Assembly (NCBI GenBank): GCA_015499995.1
Contig: JADNRV010000206.1
Location: 1 to 64,000 of the forward strand
Length of the DNA stretch: 64,000 nt
Origin: Flammula alnicola
Taxonomy: Eukaryota > Basidiomycota > Agaricomycetes > Agaricales > Strophariaceae
Reading direction: 5' to 3'
Shown here in pieces: positions 47,718 to 59,869 of this stretch. Positions within the stretch are counted from its first letter, which is position 1; each line of letters begins with the position of its first letter. The notes beneath the pieces are model-generated. The model saw only the letters and a program-made list of their open reading frames with translations, was not told the DNA's origin and searched no databases. The translations under genes and the position numbers were made by a program.

Positions 47718-49759
47718 ATGAGCTTGGATAAGAATCTTTTCACCCTTCTATTCACTCCTCACAAGGACAACCAGAATGTAATCGACCTTGTCGATCCATC
47801 GGGGACTGTGCACTATCGCAAACAAAGAGTCCTGGGACCAGAATACAAAATCGAGCTTTATGGTGCGTGTCTCCGCATGATTTGCAGGTTATATACTGAC
47901 CAATTTCTCAGATCCTATGTCTGAGTCTTTACTCGCGAGCGCAACTGCACCATCGCCCACCAGCAAGGTTAAGACACTGGAGCTATACAACCCTACATCC
48001 GTGGTTGAGCTGAAATATACCGGGACTCTTTCTTTTCGATGGTCTTTCAAATGGGAGGAGTGAGTGATTGTGCGCCTTGCTTCTGCCCCGAAACCTTACA
48101 TGATGATCAGACACGAATTCGAGTGGAAGCGGGAAGAATGCTTCATGATTCGCAAACCTGATCCTCCAGTGATTATCGCTGTGACGAGAGAACCTGCAGG
48201 ACGTTTGAAGACAACCTCCGTCCAAATCCTAGATTACAATCTCAATCGGTAAATCTGAAGAAAACATTCCTAATTACGAATACTCATTTACCGATAGGTT
48301 TGATATCGACGACCGTAAAGGCTTGGAAATTGTCGTCTTGACTGCGCTGTTAACATTTCAGGACGCCAACGAGGCCCATCATACACCAGAACCTTCTGCA
48401 TCCCCTGGCAATCCATTGACAAGAGTCGCATCCTCGTTCGCCGGAACCTCCGTGCCCTCCAATGACACGCCACCCCTTCCACCTCCAAAGCCTGCACCGA
48501 AAACGGGAATAGATAGGATTGCCGAATTGCAAGCTATCAAAGGAGAATATAACGAGATCATTGTTAATGGGGAAGGGAATATTCAAGATTATGCTGAATA
48601 TTGCAACAAGCTACTGCAAGTGAGGAATGCTTGTTCTTCTCTCTCCAATAAAACCTGATTGAATCCAAGGACGATGCTATGTTGTTTATCACAGTGAAAT
48701 CGGCTGAGGCAGAGCAGGTTCCTAAAGTGCTTCAGGTTGTCGAAGAGACGAAGCGGATACGATACAAAGCAGGTACAGTCCCTGCGTTACCTCGCATCAA
48801 TATGTTTTCTTACTTGTTTGTTCAGGATTGGCAGATGAAGAAGAACTACATCAGTATGTTCTTTACGACATACAGGAACCAAAGAAGGGCCCAAGACGGA
48901 TCAACCTCGACGACGAACCTAAGGACAAATATGCCCCTCCGAAGAATCTTACAGTCCATTTGAGCAAGATTTCTATGCCTGAATTACAACCAAAGGGACA
49001 CATGAAAGACAAGTCGCCCAAAGACTCTAAAAAGAAGGAAGACAAAAAGGGTTGGTGGTGAAACGCTGCGTTCAACTCGACCCACTCATTGATCTACATC
49101 TATCTCACCTCCCTCATTTTATATATTTTAAATGGCTTGTAGCCACGACAGCGAAACCCGCAAGACCTGCACCACCTGCACCACCTGCACCACCTGCACC
49201 AACACCCTCCAGTACAGCCGCACATGCAACATCAGCGTTGAAGCCGCCCGTCAACAAATTGACGCGACCAGGTCGAACCTCATCCCCAAATCCTCCTCGC
49301 GTATACCCACATCAAGTCCATCCTAATCAACCGTCTCCTTCGCCTTCTCAACTCAACAACCCAGCAATATATGCCGCACCTCCTCCTCCTCACAAGCGGC
49401 ACTCTCCCCACCAGACCAACTCGCACAATTCGCGACCCTCAGCCTCAGGAGGACCGCCTTTCCCTCAACCGATGTCCCCAGGTTGGAATGAGCCTTCCTA
49501 CAGTTCGTATGCACCTTACTCAGGCTCAGCCAACTCTGCTCCCTATCCTGGGCCCGCTCCAAACTTTCCTCCTCCGAATTGGGCCACACAAGCACCGACA
49601 TCCTCTCAACCTCAAATACACCAACCTCAGCCGATAAACGCTAATCAGACATCCTCTGCGCCAGGGGGAACGAAACCCATAAACGCTACTGGACTTGTTC
49701 AAGGCGCGTCGACGGTGGTACAAGGTCTCATGGACAAGCTCATGACGCATAGGCGTTGA
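47718..49759 (+). CDS. Uncharacterised conserved protein with Pro-rich tail
   Basis: Multi-exon gene from ATG 47718 (MSLDKNLFTLLFTPHKDNQN). Early exons form a beta-rich module: VIDLVDPSGTVHYRKQRVLG, SVVELKYTGTLSFRWSFKWE, HEFEWKREECFMIRKPDPPV, then RLKTTSVQILDYNLNRFDID and KGLEIVVLTALLTFQD. This could be a tubby-like or lipocalin-like barrel, but that is a shape impression only. A linker follows with helices (GIDRIAELQAIKGEYNEIIV, ESTKRIRYKAG-type) and a block LADEEELHQYVLYDIQEPKK. The gene is spliced near 49050/49140 (acceptor TTGTAG) to a tail of tandem APP units and long Pro/Ser/Tyr-rich disorder, ending MDKLMTHRR at 49757-49759. Function unknown. Confidence 0.75.
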
Positions 49760-50322
49760 AAACTGGGATTGTTCTTCTCTTTCTCATTCTGTGGAATTCA
49801 CTACATGCTGTGTACAGGCTAATTGTAATCTCAACGCTCCCTCCTTCAAGTCCGACGGTCACCTTTGAATCGGTTCTTTTGTAACATTTAAATTAGAGCA
49901 TGAATAGTACTACATACACATGCTGTCTCTTTTACCACAACACATTTAGATATGTTTGTAGTGCATCTGTCTCGAGGAGTCAAACGCCTTGGTGGCGGTG
50001 TAACATGTTTGTCAAACGCGCATGTAGCAAATTCTAACAATATCGATATCACAGTGCCACACTTCAGTGACTTCACAAACCTACACAGTTACAACTTCCT
50101 GAAGATTTATCTGGTTTGCAAACAGTCCTCGCAGTGTTACCCATTTTTCGCGCCATCTGATGCTAAGGAAACTGGGCTGGACTTCTAACCCATCTGCGTG
50201 CGCCGAATAAATCTGTGGCGCGAAGGGTTGAATTTTTCTAGAAAAGCGAGCGTGTTTGAAACTTGTCTGTGCCGAAGCCTACAATCTCCAAACATTCATC
50301 TTCGCTCGGGGTTTGTGTCAAA
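49760..50322. other. Intergenic region
   Basis: About 560 bp between two plus-strand genes, AT-rich in the middle. It holds the 3' end of one gene and the promoter of the coiled-coil gene. No gene recognised. Confidence 0.4.
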
Positions 50323-51508
50323 ATGTCTCAATCGACCTTGTCCGAGCTTCGTACAAAGCTATACTTGGATTTCCTGCAATCACTCGCCCTGGAGGATCCA
50401 TCCTTCACGGTCAGTGATTGGAAATTCTCACCTCAACTGCTGATTATAACCTTTTCCTTTAGCAGGATGTAATAGAAGAAATCACTCTGGGTACTATCCT
50501 GGCTGAGCCTTCATACCCGAATGATATGAATGATGCTGGGCCCAAGCACAGCACCCCGGATATCAGCCCGTCAGCAAGTTGCGAGTCGAACTATCTGAAA
50601 AGACACGGCACTTTTCAGGAAAGCGAGTTACTGGCATTTGGGACATCTCCTCGTCGCCATGTAATTCAACTTTCCTTTGCAACCTTTCTATCCAAATGCT
50701 GACATGAATTGGTCGTCGTATAGCTCGATCTTTCAATACGACAGAAGCTTGTTCAAGAAGTCCAAGCTACCCTTCATTCGATAACCGAATTCTTTTGCGG
50801 AGGTTATTGCCCCTCTTTCTCCCGTATTAAAAACGCGCTTCTGATGAACTCTGATACCTTGTAGACCGACTGCTTATCGAAGAAGACACAGATCTACCAT
50901 CGACGCTACCCAAAACTATCCAAGCGCAGAAAAATGAAATAGAAGACAAGCGACAAGAGATTAGCTTGGGATCCAGACGCATCACGGAATTAATTCTTCA
51001 GATTGCTCAGGTAAATTCAATTTCGGTTTTTATACGCTTTAAATGAAACCGAGAGGATATTAACTTGGGTTAGATGTGCAAGGACCTCGATGAACAAATA
51101 AAAGAAGCAATTTCTACCACCCTTCCTACGCACGATGCTACGCGCTCAAGTTCGGTTGACCTTCTGGCGGCGACAATCGAGACATCTCTCGTCAGGCTTT
51201 CGCTCACACGAGCGCATTCTGAGCGAGCTCTGTATAATCACGAGCCTCACAAGAATGCGCACAAGGAAGGAAATAATATGACGAAAGCTATCGCAGCCGC
51301 CTATTCCGCTCTCAAAAAGGACGAGAAGGAAATGAAGAATGAAGGCAATTCATTAGATCGGAAATTACAGGAATACGAATCCCTATTGCAGCTAGTGGAC
51401 GGTGGCAAAGGTGGATACCAACAAATCATCAACGATTGGACGAAGGTGAAGCAAGAGACGGACGAATGCCTAAGGGATCTTAGGCGACTCGGATGGACCG
51501 GAGACTGA
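50323..51508 (+). CDS. Coiled-coil protein of unknown function
   Basis: Start ATG 50323-50325 (MSQSTLSELRTKLYLDFLQS) and several short exons. After a helical N-terminus and a short disordered region (PSYPNDMNDAGPKHSTPDIS), the chain is mostly alpha-helical: LDLSIRQKLVQEVQATLHSI, IQAQKNEIEDKRQEISLGSR, RITELILQIAQMCKDLDEQI, then ATIETSLVRLSLTRAHSERA and ALKKDEKEMKNEGNSLDRKL. It ends KQETDECLRDLRRLGWTGD at 51506-51508. The organisation resembles spindle/centrosome or kinetochore coiled-coil subunits (augmin-type helices), but I cannot assign a family. About 300 residues; exon junctions near 50465, 50660-50730, 50810-50865 and 51010-51075. Confidence 0.7.
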
Positions 51509-54500
51509 TTATAACCGTAACTGGTCGTTAGCAAGGAAGGCACTGAAGAGAAAGGTTCTCCTGCTGAGATAACCAGTGATCCTTGGAAGGGTTCTGGTGT
51601 TAACTTTTCTTGGGAAGATGCGTAGCCGTCGTTCGCTACCGTTTCCCGACCTCCCCATCTAGGCGATTTTTCACTCCAACTTTACTGGCAAGAGAAGGCT
51701 CAATCACCGCTAATCTGCACCAAGAAGGCTTCTGCGCCCATGATCAATACAAGTTATGATTAAAGTTGCATGATAGTCGATTTGTATACATAGAAGCTAT
51801 TTTCATTCTACACAATTCACACCGTTGACTCGGTTGTTTCTAGGGCTTCGAACTCCCTTTGCACGAGTATTGTATTTGGATTAGGATATCCGGCGTTGTG
51901 GCATATGATAGGGCACACTGGTACTTTGTAGTGACTTGCTAAATAAATCTCGCATAACCTCTGAACGGTACGGTAGACGAGAGTAACGCGAATAATGGAC
52001 CACCGAGATATCATGACATTAGGCAGGGGATGCCAGTAAACATCAGGAACACCTCACTCCGGTTGGTGTCAATGTAGATGCCCTTAGAATTCGAAGCCCG
52101 TGATACACCCGCTCATGCAGTTGGTGAACATGTACTAGTAGTAACACGGCACCTATATTCCAAAGATCCGCTACAGTAGCTGTCATCCAGCGCTGATTGG
52201 CCGTCCGCGACTTGATAGCTTGCCACCAAGTTGAATTCGTCAATTTGTGCGGCGTACCTGTGCTAGATTTATAATTTATTCAGCTCAAGGAAGCAAATGA
52301 GAGAAACCACGTATATTAATCGACAGTGGAGAAAGGAGTCCTCGGGGCTGGAAATCAGTCCACGTGCATTAGTCCAATCGAGCGTTGAGAACGTTGAGAT
52401 GTTATAAATTTCTCCTTTGGCATATTCCCAATGAGAACCCGGTGGAATCGCGCCTTCGGGGTAGGCCAACCATGACACAACGAGCCTTGCCAGGAACAAG
52501 GTGGTACCAAGGCGGGCCCGTTCCCCTCTGTCACAGCTTTCAAGTTTTCAGCGCGCAACCTCCAGAGCCCAGCCTTGCTTGGGTTACCATGCCATTGACA
52601 GGAACAGGGTGGTACCAAGGCGAGCCCACCTGCTTTCAGTCACAGACCCCAAGCGCTTCAAAGATTTCGACATTCAACCTCCAGAGTCCAGCCTTGTCAA
52701 TGCTGCAATGACCATGTCAGGAGAGACGGCATTTGGTGCCTGGCCGGCGGGGCTTATTGCTGTCGTCATTGGAATCGTTAGGGATTGAAGTCATATGGTA
52801 TATGGTGACAAGAGACCAACTTCCACCTGTTGGCTTTAGCACATGTACAGGTGAAGTAACCGGACCCCGCGTGTTACCAAACACTAGGCATTAACAAGTA
52901 TTCAATCGAATTCAAAGCGTTTAAGGTTTCGATAAGATAGCCGGAGCGTGTTCCAGTGGCCAGAGCATCCACTTGAACTAGAAGGGTCAAACCTAGATTA
53001 TTTCATGGCACCAGACACTGTTTAATTTGGGTGGTCAACGAGATGTCAGCAACCATTTGGCTGTCAAGGCACCAAAAATCGACCCATGCAGGCAGGATGT
53101 CGAAGGGGTTCCCTCCTAAGATAGATACGGCTCCGTTCTAATGCCTCCAAGCTCAGTGAATTCGAACATGCTATCTCCAGTACCGACGTTTCTCGAAGGC
53201 GGCGAGCAACTGCCACCCGACTGCCGTGTTACGAGGACAAAACTTCCGACTGGCTATTCAATTCCGTCATGCTATAGCGGTCAAGGACACGGAGAGCTTA
53301 GTGATTTTTGAACCGCAGAGGGGGGGATGAGTGGCGGAAATGATGTGCCCATTCAAGTTCCGTTGCCTAAAATTCTTGACAAAGCCGTTCGACATGCTGT
53401 CACCGGTACTTCTGGTGGCGTGGCACCAGCAAGACCTAGCTTAAAACTTCTTCAGCTTCAAGCTCTAGTTCCAGGAAGAAGAAAATAGGAAGGCAGATAG
53501 AGCATCCAGAAGTCAACGGACCAGGATGAATGGTGGTATCAGATTCAAGTTGCAGAGCCATTGAAAATGTCGGCAGATCCACCGTAATCCTGGTGGTTGT
53601 AACTTGATGCAGAGGTATTCACGTATTTTGGTACTCCGTTGGCCTCGGATTGCTGGATCCAGAGACGACAGAGATGATAGATCGGTGAGGCCAAGTGATC
53701 GTTAGCTATTCTAAGCCAAAGCCTGAGCAAACACTGATTCGGTGTTGATAATCACGGCGTCCGATTGGACCCCCTTATGGTCAATTCGTCGTCATCGCAT
53801 ATTGTACCGCTGCAGCTTTTGCAGTGTTGTCGCCATCGATATGCTAGCTCTTTGCAATCTATCAGTACCGCAAGGGGAAACCGTAGCATCCAACAAAAAG
53901 ATATACCATTCGCCGAATGGAACAAAAATTCGGTGTTGTGATCGAACACGCGACTAAGTATGGCCAAATCGGGTCCTACGCCCGAATCGGACCTCGCATA
54001 CGCATCAATGATTGTACACATGACCAGCGCGTAACGCTCGCCTGCGAGCGCTTGCGTCGTCGGTGCAAAATCCGCTATGGCGAACAATGGCATCCAACAA
54101 CGGAAGTTTCTTTTCGCTTGTGTGTTGTGAGTTCGATCTGACAATTTGTACAGATCGAATCTACTCCCGGGAGCTCTACATACATAGTGACATACTGATT
54201 CAGAGAACTCTGCGTTGTGAGGGAACCAACTGATGTTAGAATTTGAGAGGGTTAAATAGACGGAGAGTTATATTTATGGACCCGTTCAACCCGAATTCAA
54301 CCCAAAAAAGAGGCAACTTTGTGTTAGTTTGCGTACTGCGCCACATACGCGATGCGATTGATTGTGCCCTGCAATTGAAGTGGTGAGCTGGAGCGGGTCT
54401 TAAATTGTGCCGCGCTCTAGCCAGCCCCGGGCCCCTCTCCAATGGGTGAGAGGTAATTTGGATCTAAATGCCAATTAACAGAGATGGCGTCAACGGTGAC

Positions 54501-55766
54501 TTTAACTGACATCGTGTTTTGAGAGACAGTACTTGTAAGTATGGCCTGAATATTGAATTCTGACACAACTATAAGCTGTGGATGCTGCACATGATATCGA
54601 GTGAAGTAAGTTAACATAAGATCGTTGGACTATGCATCAACGGAGAGGTACTGTGAATTGGCGTAACGTGGGTGTGGGTAACTTGGACGTCCGAGTCGTG
54701 CAACCAAAAGTTACTTTACATTGTGGACACATATACTATAGTATGTAATTCGTCGCGTTTTCTCATCCTTAAGAACTGACTCTCTTTTATAAATTTCCAC
54801 TGTCCTCTCGACGTGACTCGACTCAATACCGGAGTATTTACGTATTCAACATGTTCATTTACACAGTACGTCCTCCTTAACATCATAAAGGAGGCGCCAC
54901 CAGGGTAGGATCCAGTGGATTGGCATTATACTCATTACATAGTACAGAGGGAATGCCGAGGACCCTCAGCTTTGTGTTGATGGATACGTACTTGTCTATG
55001 TCAGTGTGGCGCACTATCTTGACAAAGGGGAAATTGGCACTGGCAGCAGGTTCCGACTACTGCAAAAGTTTAGAAAATCGAAAGCGCGATGCTGAGATGG
55101 AAGACAAAACCTGAAGCCAGCTCCTCATAGACCACAGGTCCACAGCGGGCATTGAAGCTTGAAGTTTCATGTGTAACCGTTGCCTATAACCTCAACCAGC
55201 TGTTCGGAGAATAGACGGAGAGAGGAAGCCCTTGCACATCCAACACTCGCCCTGCACCATGGTCAGCACAGGTGACATCGCGGAGACTTCCAATATGGTT
55301 GACAATACGTAACCTTCCCAGCTCTTAGCGTGAGTCATGGAAAGAAAGAGACTGAGATTTGCATTCTTAATCTCATCTGATAGAACACGTGTGTACCACG
55401 TCCGAAAAGAGAGGTGTGTCCGCTTGAAGTTGAACTCGGCAAGACGCAAAAGTGGACGCGTGAAACGCGCTGCTTGCTCGGACGCGCCGACGATTATTAC
55501 CAGAATTCTTGAGCGCCTATATGACCCACTTAACGTTCCGCACTGCGCAGTGTGAGGCGCCTATAACGAAGGGCCCTTGCTGCCTGAGTGGAGCTCCAGA
55601 AAGTTAAATTATTCAACCCCGCGACGCGCATTGATACCTAAACTCTGTCCCGGCCCACGCCTAAGTAAGGTTAGCGCGCACCCGTGGCTGAATAATGCTT
55701 ATTGTGCACTTGGATCCGTACGCTTCCGTGCGTGTCCTGGAGACCGGATATGAGTTGATGGAATTA
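51509..55766. other. Gene-poor island, left part
   Basis: About 4.3 kb with no convincing gene. Open frames are short (60-130 codons) and overlap across frames. It contains a decayed tandem repeat (52471-52700) and a tRNA-like relic near 52940-53005. Composition is less ordered than the neighbouring coding regions; ancient transposon debris is likely but not proven. Confidence 0.5.
52471..52700. repeat. Diverged tandem repeat, about 110-120 bp unit
   Basis: Two copies share GGAACA(A/G)GGTGGTACCAAGGC followed by TCACAG and CCTCCAGAG(C/T)CCAGCCTTG. They start at 52471 and 52589; a partial third copy may begin at about 52708. Small insertions and deletions separate the copies. Confidence 0.7.
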
Positions 55767-56493
55767 CAGTCCTTTGCATAATTTTGTGAAAGTCGAAACA
55801 TTTTGAAATAATCACGTGCTGATGGTGCCTCAGCCAAATATTCCCGGCACCAGCCGGCACCGACCGGCACCGATCGGCGGTTATGTCTGCTCGGTTTCCC
55901 ATCTGCAACCCTCTGTACTACAGTACTCCGTCTACTCTGTCCATTGCCCATTCTGCTAGGTTCTGCTACCTTATAAGTTCTAAGCCCTCACTATGAAATG
56001 GATTTTGATTATTTTATTATATGAAGCTATGGGCCAACAATCAAGATTTAACGTTATAACTCTCAAGGACCACTCGATGGGTCGTTGGCACCTGAACTGC
56101 CCACTTTGTATATGGTGCTGCTGTAAGGTAAAAGAAATCGCAGAACAAAGAATTTCTTGGGGAGTTTTAAATTGTCCCCTATGTAGTGTCGCAGGCCAAT
56201 ACCTGTGGATCCTACAGTCTACTGAACGATATGGTTCTAAATCCTCGATGACTGCCCATCTGCTTCAATAATTTAAACAACACACCCATTCCAGCCTAAC
56301 CACACTCCAATTGCCAGCACAAGTTCATACAAATTCTCCAAGGCTCTAGCACAGTGGCGAGCGCGCAAGGATAGCCCAAGTAGTATCTACCAAGTATCTG
56401 CCGATGCGTTGCCGATGATGTTTGGCTGAGGCACCATCGGCACGTGATCATTTCAAAACTGTTTCGATTTTCACAAAATTATGCAAAGGACTG
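55767..56493. mobile_element. 727-bp Tc1/mariner-like inverted-repeat element
   Basis: Ends are CAGTCCTTTGCATAATTTTG at 55767 and its inverse at 56493, flanked on both sides by TA (55765-55766 and 56494-56495). TA target duplication and CAGT termini are Tc1/mariner features. The inverted repeats extend about 75 bp with about 90% identity by eye. A palindromic GGCACC/GGCAC cluster lies just inside the left end. No transposase frame is present; a 92-codon frame at 55993-56271 has two CPLC motifs but no DDE catalytic domain. It looks like a non-autonomous, MITE-like copy. Confidence 0.72.
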
Positions 56494-59250
56494 TAAACGT
56501 TGCTTTAATCGCTGGATTTGGACTAGCCATAAATGATAAGTTATATAACTCACCGGCACCCCTTAGGATTCCGTGTAGCTCGGGATGCAGGGACGGTAGT
56601 CAATAGCACAACATTTGAAACTCATCCAGGGACGCTGAGCATCGAGCGCAGCATACCAAATTAGGATACCGCGCCCGCCCACCTCTAGAGCTGGATGAGT
56701 CATGGTGCACAAATTGCACAGAGTGAGAGTGTCTGTAAGTTTACGTTGAATCACTCATTGAGGTTTGTTACAAAAGCTGGTTGTGCCCGCTCACCAATTA
56801 GAACGGTATGTACATCGTAGTGACCGTCGCCGCGTCGACTTGGGCTCGCCGCTCGATCCGTTTCCGAGGACCCTGCAATTTAAATGAATCATAATTATCG
56901 CAGTTGCGGGTGCGGACTCAGGGGCGCAGGTTTCATCTGAGACTGCGACACTGAAGAAGACAAACGTGCCAAAGCCTCAGTATGCTGAGTATGCGGAGAG
57001 TAAAAGGGCAAAGTTACATACCTGGGCTACAGAGCGATAAGGACCCGGAGAGATAAGGACGGCTGAGAAAGACGCAAATAAAGCTGTAAAAAGTCCGAGC
57101 GCTCCACCCCGGAGCCCCGCATGACGGCTGGCTGGCGTTTGGTATTCCGAGCAGTGCATATCCTGTAGCTTGGATGTTTCAGTTTGAACGCCGAGTCGTC
57201 TCGAAGGTGGAATATGTGAATCGAGTCGTCGGAGAATACGGCAAGCACAAGCATGAGTTTGAGCAGACACGACCCGGCCAGATGCTAGCGAGGAGAAAGT
57301 ATACGTACTCGCAGGGTTAATCACGGCCGCTTGTAGCCCTCCAAATCTAGTACGCAAAGCAGAGCTTTCTGTGAACCCTCGAACTGCATCGCCGAAGGCG
57401 AGCGTTCGCTTCATTCCTCTACGTGTAGCTCGCTGGTTTCTTGTAGTAGAGAATCACCCGACCTTGACAGAACCCCGACGAGTCCGACCTCATTAAGTAG
57501 AAGCTAGATTCACGAGCACAGGAGCAATATGCCGCATCCGCAACAAGCAATAAGTACAAGTAGAAGTGCGCTGAAGATAAGATCCCATGCATGTGCATGC
57601 GCAATCTGCCCCGAACGAGCTTAAGTAGCAGTGGAAGATCCTCCGAGAGTCCCGAGATTGTACACAAGGCAAGGAAAGAAGCGACTACTACCGAAGACGA
57701 GTCCACGACGACGCCGACGTCTCCAAGTGTCCAAGATTGGTAAAAGGAAGGCGGGAGTCTGCCTCATGTTCGTCCGTGCAACAAGCGCGAGATCTGGGCA
57801 AGCTGCTCTAGCGGTGGATGGTAGTGGTAACTGGTAAAGCGTTAACGCGTTAACAGCTACGAGCGCTTTGCTTGATCACGGCCGAAAAACCACAAAATCT
57901 AAAAATAGATTTCGGTGAAGGAGTCCACTGACTTTTTTTTATACATCACAGTAAAGTTATTTAACGTTCAAACTAAACCTTATTTTCTGGCTACGGGTAA
58001 AGAGTCGACTCTGAACGAGAGGGTGTCCACAAATTTTACGACATCCCGACCAAGGCTGCTGAGTAAAGAGGTTTCGAGTCCCCGGGCACTAGCCCGACCA
58101 TGGCCACTCTGATTAAGCACCAAAGGCTTTGGACGAGCGGAAGCCCTTTGGGTTAATGCAAGAAGGACTCGTAGATTCTCCAGATTCCTACACTAGATTC
58201 ATGCAGATTTCAAAGGGTGAAAAAACTCGAGACATCGAGGATCCCTTCGAACTTGGGGCAATTACAATTTTTTTTAGCAGCAGCAATTAATATGAGCAGA
58301 AGACTCGACTTGAAGGGAGAAGATTCGGACTCTCCTCGAGCTCCTCCCTCTCCTCGTGTATTACCGGGCGACAAGCTCCAGATCTACGCAGATTATTTAT
58401 GGATGGGGAGCAGATCCAACTTTTGTAGTATTGGTAATTGCTTGCATCTGCTCGCTCCTCGTGAAAGAAGCACTGGTGACTCGGAGGATTAACAGACCGT
58501 GATGCAAGCAGACATTTTCTGCGGGTACGTCGAATTTTCGAAGCCCGGCTGGGGGCCGATATTTTCAAAATATCGATGACACAAGTTGAAAGGCATGGAA
58601 GGGCGAGCATGTGGTCGTCGGTTTGTCCAGCTTGCCCAGCATATATCCACTGGGTAGAGTACGACACGGCCCTAGCGTATAGAGTTGGATTCAAGTTCCA
58701 GCTAGCTCCGTGCCGCATCCCGGGACGCGTTATCTATAGCAGATGAGCGCTGAGCAGGTAAGCTAGCCGCATCCTGCTTGAATGGTAGTAAATCAATTTG
58801 AAGAAGGTTGAGTTTTCCAGGAAATACAAGAGCCCCGGTTTATCGAGACGTCCCATCGCGTTTCAGAATACGCCGACGCAAAAAACAACGCAAAAAAAAG
58901 AAACAAAAAAAAAAACACGCGCGGCGCATATGCGCAACGTGACGATGCCTCGAGGCAAGAGCTCTGAATCCACCAGCACGACCAGTCACCGAGACCATTT
59001 CAAATTCAACCAGTTGTGGGGTTCGAGTTGACGCGTTGTCGCGTTGACACCCATCCACGTCGCACGTAACGTCCAACTTACTCTATGGGCGCGCCGTGCC
59101 GTGCGTGTGCCAATGTTTCACCAACTTATCATCAAGGCCGCAGCGTGCCAGCGTGCCAGCGTGGGTACCGGTATTCAAATTATTCAAAGCTCAAATTGAA
59201 TTATGAACAGGATACATATTGTTGCATTGTGGTTATTTTTGGTATCGGGA
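56494..59250. other. Gene-poor island, middle part
   Basis: About 2.75 kb without a clear gene. A minus-strand stretch near 57165-57260 (LAVFSDDSIHIFHLRDDS) resembles one WD40 blade but is isolated and surrounded by stops, so it may be a relic. A 14-bp perfect palindrome GTTAACGCGTTAAC lies at 57841-57854. Short A-rich runs occur at 58885-58915. Confidence 0.45.
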
Positions 59251-59869
59251 CACACAGAGTCTCGAACTCCTTAAAGGAATTTCGAAGTTGAAACAACGTT
59301 AACTGAGGAAACAAGGGCGGAATCGATCCAGGAGTTGTGGGCGCCTTGCGGCTTTTGCAATCGCGCGCTGGCACCTCCTTAAAGGAATCATCTATTTACA
59401 CGAACGAGATTCAGAACAATGGCGTCGGACCCTGGAGGAGTTGTGGGTGCCATACGTGCCTGCGGTGAGATTAAGAATCAAGGTGAAGGCTTGAAGGCGT
59501 TAATACATATGACATACAGTATACGTGAATTCAGAACAATAGAAAGATGGGTGTTGCGACACACAGACGCGCCTCGAGTCTCAAACTCCTTAAAGGAATT
59601 TCGAAGTTGAAACAACTGAAGCTTGAAGAAACAAGAGCGGAAGCGATTCAGGAGTTGTGGGCGCCTTGCACTCAGCGCTAGCACCCCCTTATGTAAAGAA
59701 ATTTAAAGTTTACACAAACGAGATTCAGGACAATGGTGTCGGACCCTGGAGGAGTTGTGGGCGTCATACGTGCCTGCGGTGAGATTTCAAGAAATCAAGG
59801 TGAAGGCTTGAAGGCGTACATATGTATGACGTATGAATTTCAGAACAATAGAAAGATGGGTGTTGCGAC
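59251..59869. repeat. Two-copy direct tandem repeat, about 310 bp unit
   Basis: Copy 1 spans roughly 59251-59560 and copy 2 roughly 59561-59869. They share CTCCTTAAAGGAATTTCGAA early and, later, TCGGACCCTGGAGGAGTTGT, GTGCCTGCGGTGAGATT and AGAAAGATGGGTGTTGCGAC at the end. In both copies an open frame reads DPGGVVG(A/V)IRACGEI, but the frame has stops before and after. By eye the copies are about 80-85% identical. Confidence 0.85.

Noticed and set aside
56977..57414. 145-codon minus-strand open frame as a real gene
   Set aside because: No start context, domain or exon partners. The WD40-like peptide in the same area lies in another frame, which argues for decay rather than a gene.
58060..58085. 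B-box-like GAGGTTTCGAGTCCCCGGGC
   Set aside because: Neighbouring bases form no cloverleaf and no A box at the right distance; likely chance.
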